Shown: positions 62,097 through 64,000 of the stretch, one piece after another | Numbering within the stretch: the stretch's first letter is position 1 | Layout of the letters: each line of letters begins with the position of its first letter | Source: Devosia aquimaris | Lineage (GTDB): Bacteria > Pseudomonadota > Alphaproteobacteria > Rhizobiales > Devosiaceae | Reading direction: 5' to 3' | Assembly: GCF_020169335.1 (NCBI RefSeq) | Contig: NZ_JAIEZN010000001.1 | Coordinates: 248,001 to 312,000 of the forward strand | Length of the DNA stretch: 64,000 nt | Made by a program: the position numbers and the translations under genes | Notes under the pieces: generated by a model | What the model was told of the DNA's origin: nothing | What the model saw: the letters and a program-made list of their open reading frames with translations, nothing else | Database searches by the model: none

Positions 62097-62161
62097 GAGC
62101 GTAGCGCTCATGGCCTTCTCTCCTCAATCCGCTCCACCGGAGCGGATTGACCCTACGGGTC
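62097..62161. repeat. Cluster of three hairpins, including probable terminator
   Basis: Three inverted repeats follow one another: GAGCG-TAG-CGCTC (62097-62109), TCAATCCGCTCC-ACC-GGAGCGGATTGA with perfect 12-base arms (62124-62150), and GACCC-TAC-GGGTC (62149-62161). They fill the gap between the hemerythrin start and the end of the FAD-linked dehydrogenase. The large middle stem probably ends or stabilises the dehydrogenase transcript. No T-tract. Confidence 0.6.
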
Positions 62162-62164
62162 GGT

Positions 62165-63580
62165 TCAGGCCAGCATCTTGCCCGGGTTGAGAATGCCGCG
62201 CGGATCGAGCGCGGTCTTGATGGCCCGCATCATGTCGATGGCCACCGGATCCTTGACCTGCACCAGCAGCTCGCGCTTGAGCTGGCCGATGCCATGCTCG
62301 GCCGAGACGGAGCCGCCGAGATCGAGCACGATCTCGTAGATGGCCTCATGCAGCTTTTCGTCGTTCTCGGCCATGAAGGCCTTGGGCTCGGCGCCGATGG
62401 GCTGGCTGAAATTGAAGTGAATATTGCCATCGCCCATATGGCCGAAGGGCACCGCGCGAATGCCGGGCACCAGCCGTTCGGCCGCCGCCGTGCCGCGCGC
62501 GATCAGCGCCGGGACCGCCGCGATTGGCACCGAGACGTCATGCTTGACCGAGGCGCCTTCTTTCGATTGCACCTCGCTCATCTGCTCGCGGAAGGCCCAC
62601 ATGCGCGTGCGGTCGGCCAGCGACTCGGCAAAGACGGCATTGTCGAGCAGGCCCTGGGCAAAGGCTGCCTCGATGGCCGCCTGCAGCACGCCCGGCGCGC
62701 CGCCGGCCATGCGCGAGACTTCGATCAATCCATACCAGGGGTAGGGGCCAGCGGTGGGGTCGCGATCCAGCATGCCATGGCGCAACTGCATGTCGAGCCC
62801 GATGTGCGGCACGATCTCGAAGGCATTGAGGCGCGCGCCGATGCGGGCGCGCAGCAGCTCGAACAGCGGCAGGGCCGCATCCGGCCCGCTGATATTGACC
62901 AGGCAGGTCTCATAGTCTTCCGGCTTCGGGAAGAGTTTCAGCGTCGCCGCCGTGATGATGCCCAGCGTCCCCTCGGCGCCGACCAACAGGTCGCGGAGGT
63001 CATAGCCGGTATTGTCTTTCTTCAGGGAATTGAGCCCCTGGTAAAGCCGCCCATCGGCCAGCACGGCCTCAACGCCCATGGTCAACTCGCGCGCATTGCC
63101 ATAGGCCAGCACATTGACGCCGCCGGCATTGGACGAGAGCAGGCCGCCGATGCGGGCCGAGCCCTGCGAGGCCAGCCAGAGCGGGAAGATGGTGTTCTCG
63201 GCCTCGGCGGCCTTGTGGGCGTTTTCGAGGATCACGCCCGCCTCGGCGGTCATGGTGCCGGCGGCGGTGTCGATGGCGCGGATGCGGTCAAGTCGCGCCA
63301 GGCTGACGATCACTTCGTCCCCGCGCAGCGGCACCTGCGCACCGACGAGACCCGTATTGCCGCCCTGGGGAATAATGCCGACGCGATGCTCGTGCGCCCA
63401 GGCGAGAATGGCCTGCACCTGCGCCACCGAGTTGGGGAGGGCCACGGCGGCGGCGCCCGTGTGGAAGCGCTTGCGCGGCTCCTTGAGGTAATTGCCCATC
63501 TGCTCGGGCGCGCCGATCACGGCGGTCTCGCCAATCAGGCTGGAGAGCTGGGCAACAATTGTGGCGGCGGGCAGCGACAT
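62165..63580 (-). CDS. FAD-linked D-2-hydroxyacid dehydrogenase (D-2-hydroxyglutarate/D-lactate type)
   Basis: The 471-aa product has an N-terminal PCMH-type FAD-binding domain (GIIPQGGNTGLVGAQVPLRG, IGGLLSSNAGGVNVLAYGNA, VGAEGTLGIITAATLKLFP) and a C-terminal oxidase domain with the metal-binding histidines of VPFGHMGDGNIHFNFSQP and SAEHGIGQLKRE. This group oxidises D-2-hydroxyglutarate, D-lactate or related acids. The ATG giving MSLPAATIVAQL fits the family; an open frame extends to 63700. Confidence 0.9.
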   Translation of the reverse strand: MSLPAATIVAQLSSLIGETAVIGAPEQMGNYLKEPRKRFHTGAAAVALPNSVAQVQAILAWAHEHRVGIIPQGGNTGLVGAQVPLRGDEVIVSLARLDRIRAIDTAAGTMTAEAGVILENAHKAAEAENTIFPLWLASQGSARIGGLLSSNAGGVNVLAYGNARELTMGVEAVLADGRLYQGLNSLKKDNTGYDLRDLLVGAEGTLGIITAATLKLFPKPEDYETCLVNISGPDAALPLFELLRARIGARLNAFEIVPHIGLDMQLRHGMLDRDPTAGPYPWYGLIEVSRMAGGAPGVLQAAIEAAFAQGLLDNAVFAESLADRTRMWAFREQMSEVQSKEGASVKHDVSVPIAAVPALIARGTAAAERLVPGIRAVPFGHMGDGNIHFNFSQPIGAEPKAFMAENDEKLHEAIYEIVLDLGGSVSAEHGIGQLKRELLVQVKDPVAIDMMRAIKTALDPRGILNPGKMLA

Positions 63581-63699
63581 GGCAGAACCGGTTCCGGACG
63601 TCAAAATGGGGCCGGCGACTCCGGCACGCGACAATGGCCAGTTGGCGGACGACAGGCAAGGGCGGGCCAGGCCCCGGCCAGCAGCGACAAGGCGCGACA

Positions 63700-63727
63700 T
63701 TGACCGCTTTCCTGCGTGCGCTACATA
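63700..63727 (+). promoter_or_regulatory. Possible promoter for the phosphatase gene
   Basis: TTGACC and TACATA are spaced by 16 bases, 170 bases before the phosphatase ATG. The rest of the 317-base divergent gap (63581-63897) shows no gene or repeat I can support. Offered as a candidate only. Confidence 0.35.
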
Positions 63728-63897
63728 GCAGCCAGCCGCACACGCCGATACTATAGCCGCAGGGATTCGCTAGGCTGCAGGTCGGGCGGTGTCGTCAGCC
63801 AGGGTGAAAGCCAAAGGACTGGCGGACAGGGATTATTTCGCGGCGGTCCTTCAACCGGAGCACGGATAAGGGGCGCCGCAGGAGAGCGGGACAGACT

Positions 63898-64000
63898 ATG
63901 ACCAGCGTGCAATGGCCGGACTTCTACTTCGCCCGACATGGCGAAACGGACTGGAATCGCGAACAGCGCTACCAGGGCAGCAAGGATATTCCGCTCAACC
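63898..64000 (+). CDS. Histidine phosphatase (phosphoglycerate mutase-like), N-terminal part
   Basis: The first 34 codons before the right edge read MTSVQWPDFYFARHGETDW. The FARHGETDWN motif carries the phosphohistidine nucleophile of the branch-1 histidine phosphatase superfamily, and RYQGSKDIPLN follows as in GpmB/CobC-like proteins. CAGGAGAGCGGG precedes the ATG. Specificity cannot be judged from this fragment. Confidence 0.88.
   Translation, partial: MTSVQWPDFYFARHGETDWNREQRYQGSKDIPLN

Overview
The window is a high-G+C chromosomal segment, densely packed on both strands. It most likely comes from an alphaproteobacterium of the Hyphomicrobiales (Rhizobiales), and Devosia or a close relative is my best guess. 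The evidence is the F0 operon atpI-B-E-F'-F with paired b and b' subunits, a CcrM-type GANTC methyltransferase, the mutY/dciA-dsbA-smc cluster, a TIGR02301-type protein, the ygfZ/dihydroorotase pair, a split glyQ/glyS, and an ispH...rnhA operon. The genus is inference; no rRNA or tRNA gene was seen.

Layout. 1-2022 (minus): glycine cleavage operon gcvT-gcvH-gcvPA (cut by the edge) behind a tandem glycine riboswitch. 2148-4994 (minus): F0 ATP synthase operon with promoter and terminator. 5000-7081: lower-G+C patch with a pentapeptide-repeat membrane protein between two copies of an imperfect direct repeat, plus an inverted-repeat element. 7082-13152: smc, dsbA-like and dciA facing mutY. 13155-18907: two TetR regulators with palindromic operators, a DUF4336 protein, an MDR oxidoreductase, a Gre-like factor and ccrM. 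18990-26367: rnhB, HAD phosphatase, an SplB/PA0069-like radical SAM gene with a LexA-type box, two MFS transporters and moaB. 26494-34787: uracil-DNA glycosylase, ETF-QO, a TPR lipoprotein-like factor, ispE, a polyprenyl diphosphate synthase, a TrmN6-like methylase and an S49 peptidase. 34840-41062: glyQ, rnk, lemA, DUF2207, glyS. 41059-46494: sulfotransferase, DUF808, rnhA, two GNATs and ispH. 46609-54324: PPDK-like protein, secreted proteins, SleB hydrolase, HD phosphohydrolase, ygfZ and dihydroorotase. 54325-56009: small integrated element. 56120-64000: CPBP protease, the Lgt-like/radical SAM operon, Nudix, SRAP, hemerythrin, D-2-hydroxyacid dehydrogenase and a partial phosphatase.

Most of the window is housekeeping, but three places look non-routine. 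(1) A minus-strand operon at 56992-59298 joins an Lgt-family membrane enzyme with an altered active-site signature, a radical SAM enzyme with the architecture of tetraether-lipid synthase (Tes/MJ0619), and an overlapping 59-aa hydrophobic peptide. I read this as a candidate membrane-lipid modification system. (2) A 1.7-kb element sits exactly at the 3' end of the dihydroorotase gene and has displaced a diverged copy of that gene's last 14 codons. It carries a BRO-N protein behind a leader ORF and a small ORF of 17-residue tandem repeats, with no integrase. (3) The pentapeptide-repeat gene between dispersed repeats looks like an acquired cassette.

Visible regulation includes the glycine riboswitch, a consensus-like atp promoter, a LexA (GAAC-N7-GAAC) box, a NemR-like operator, a TTTACA-N4-TGTAAA operator, a CtrA-like box upstream of ccrM and several intrinsic terminators.
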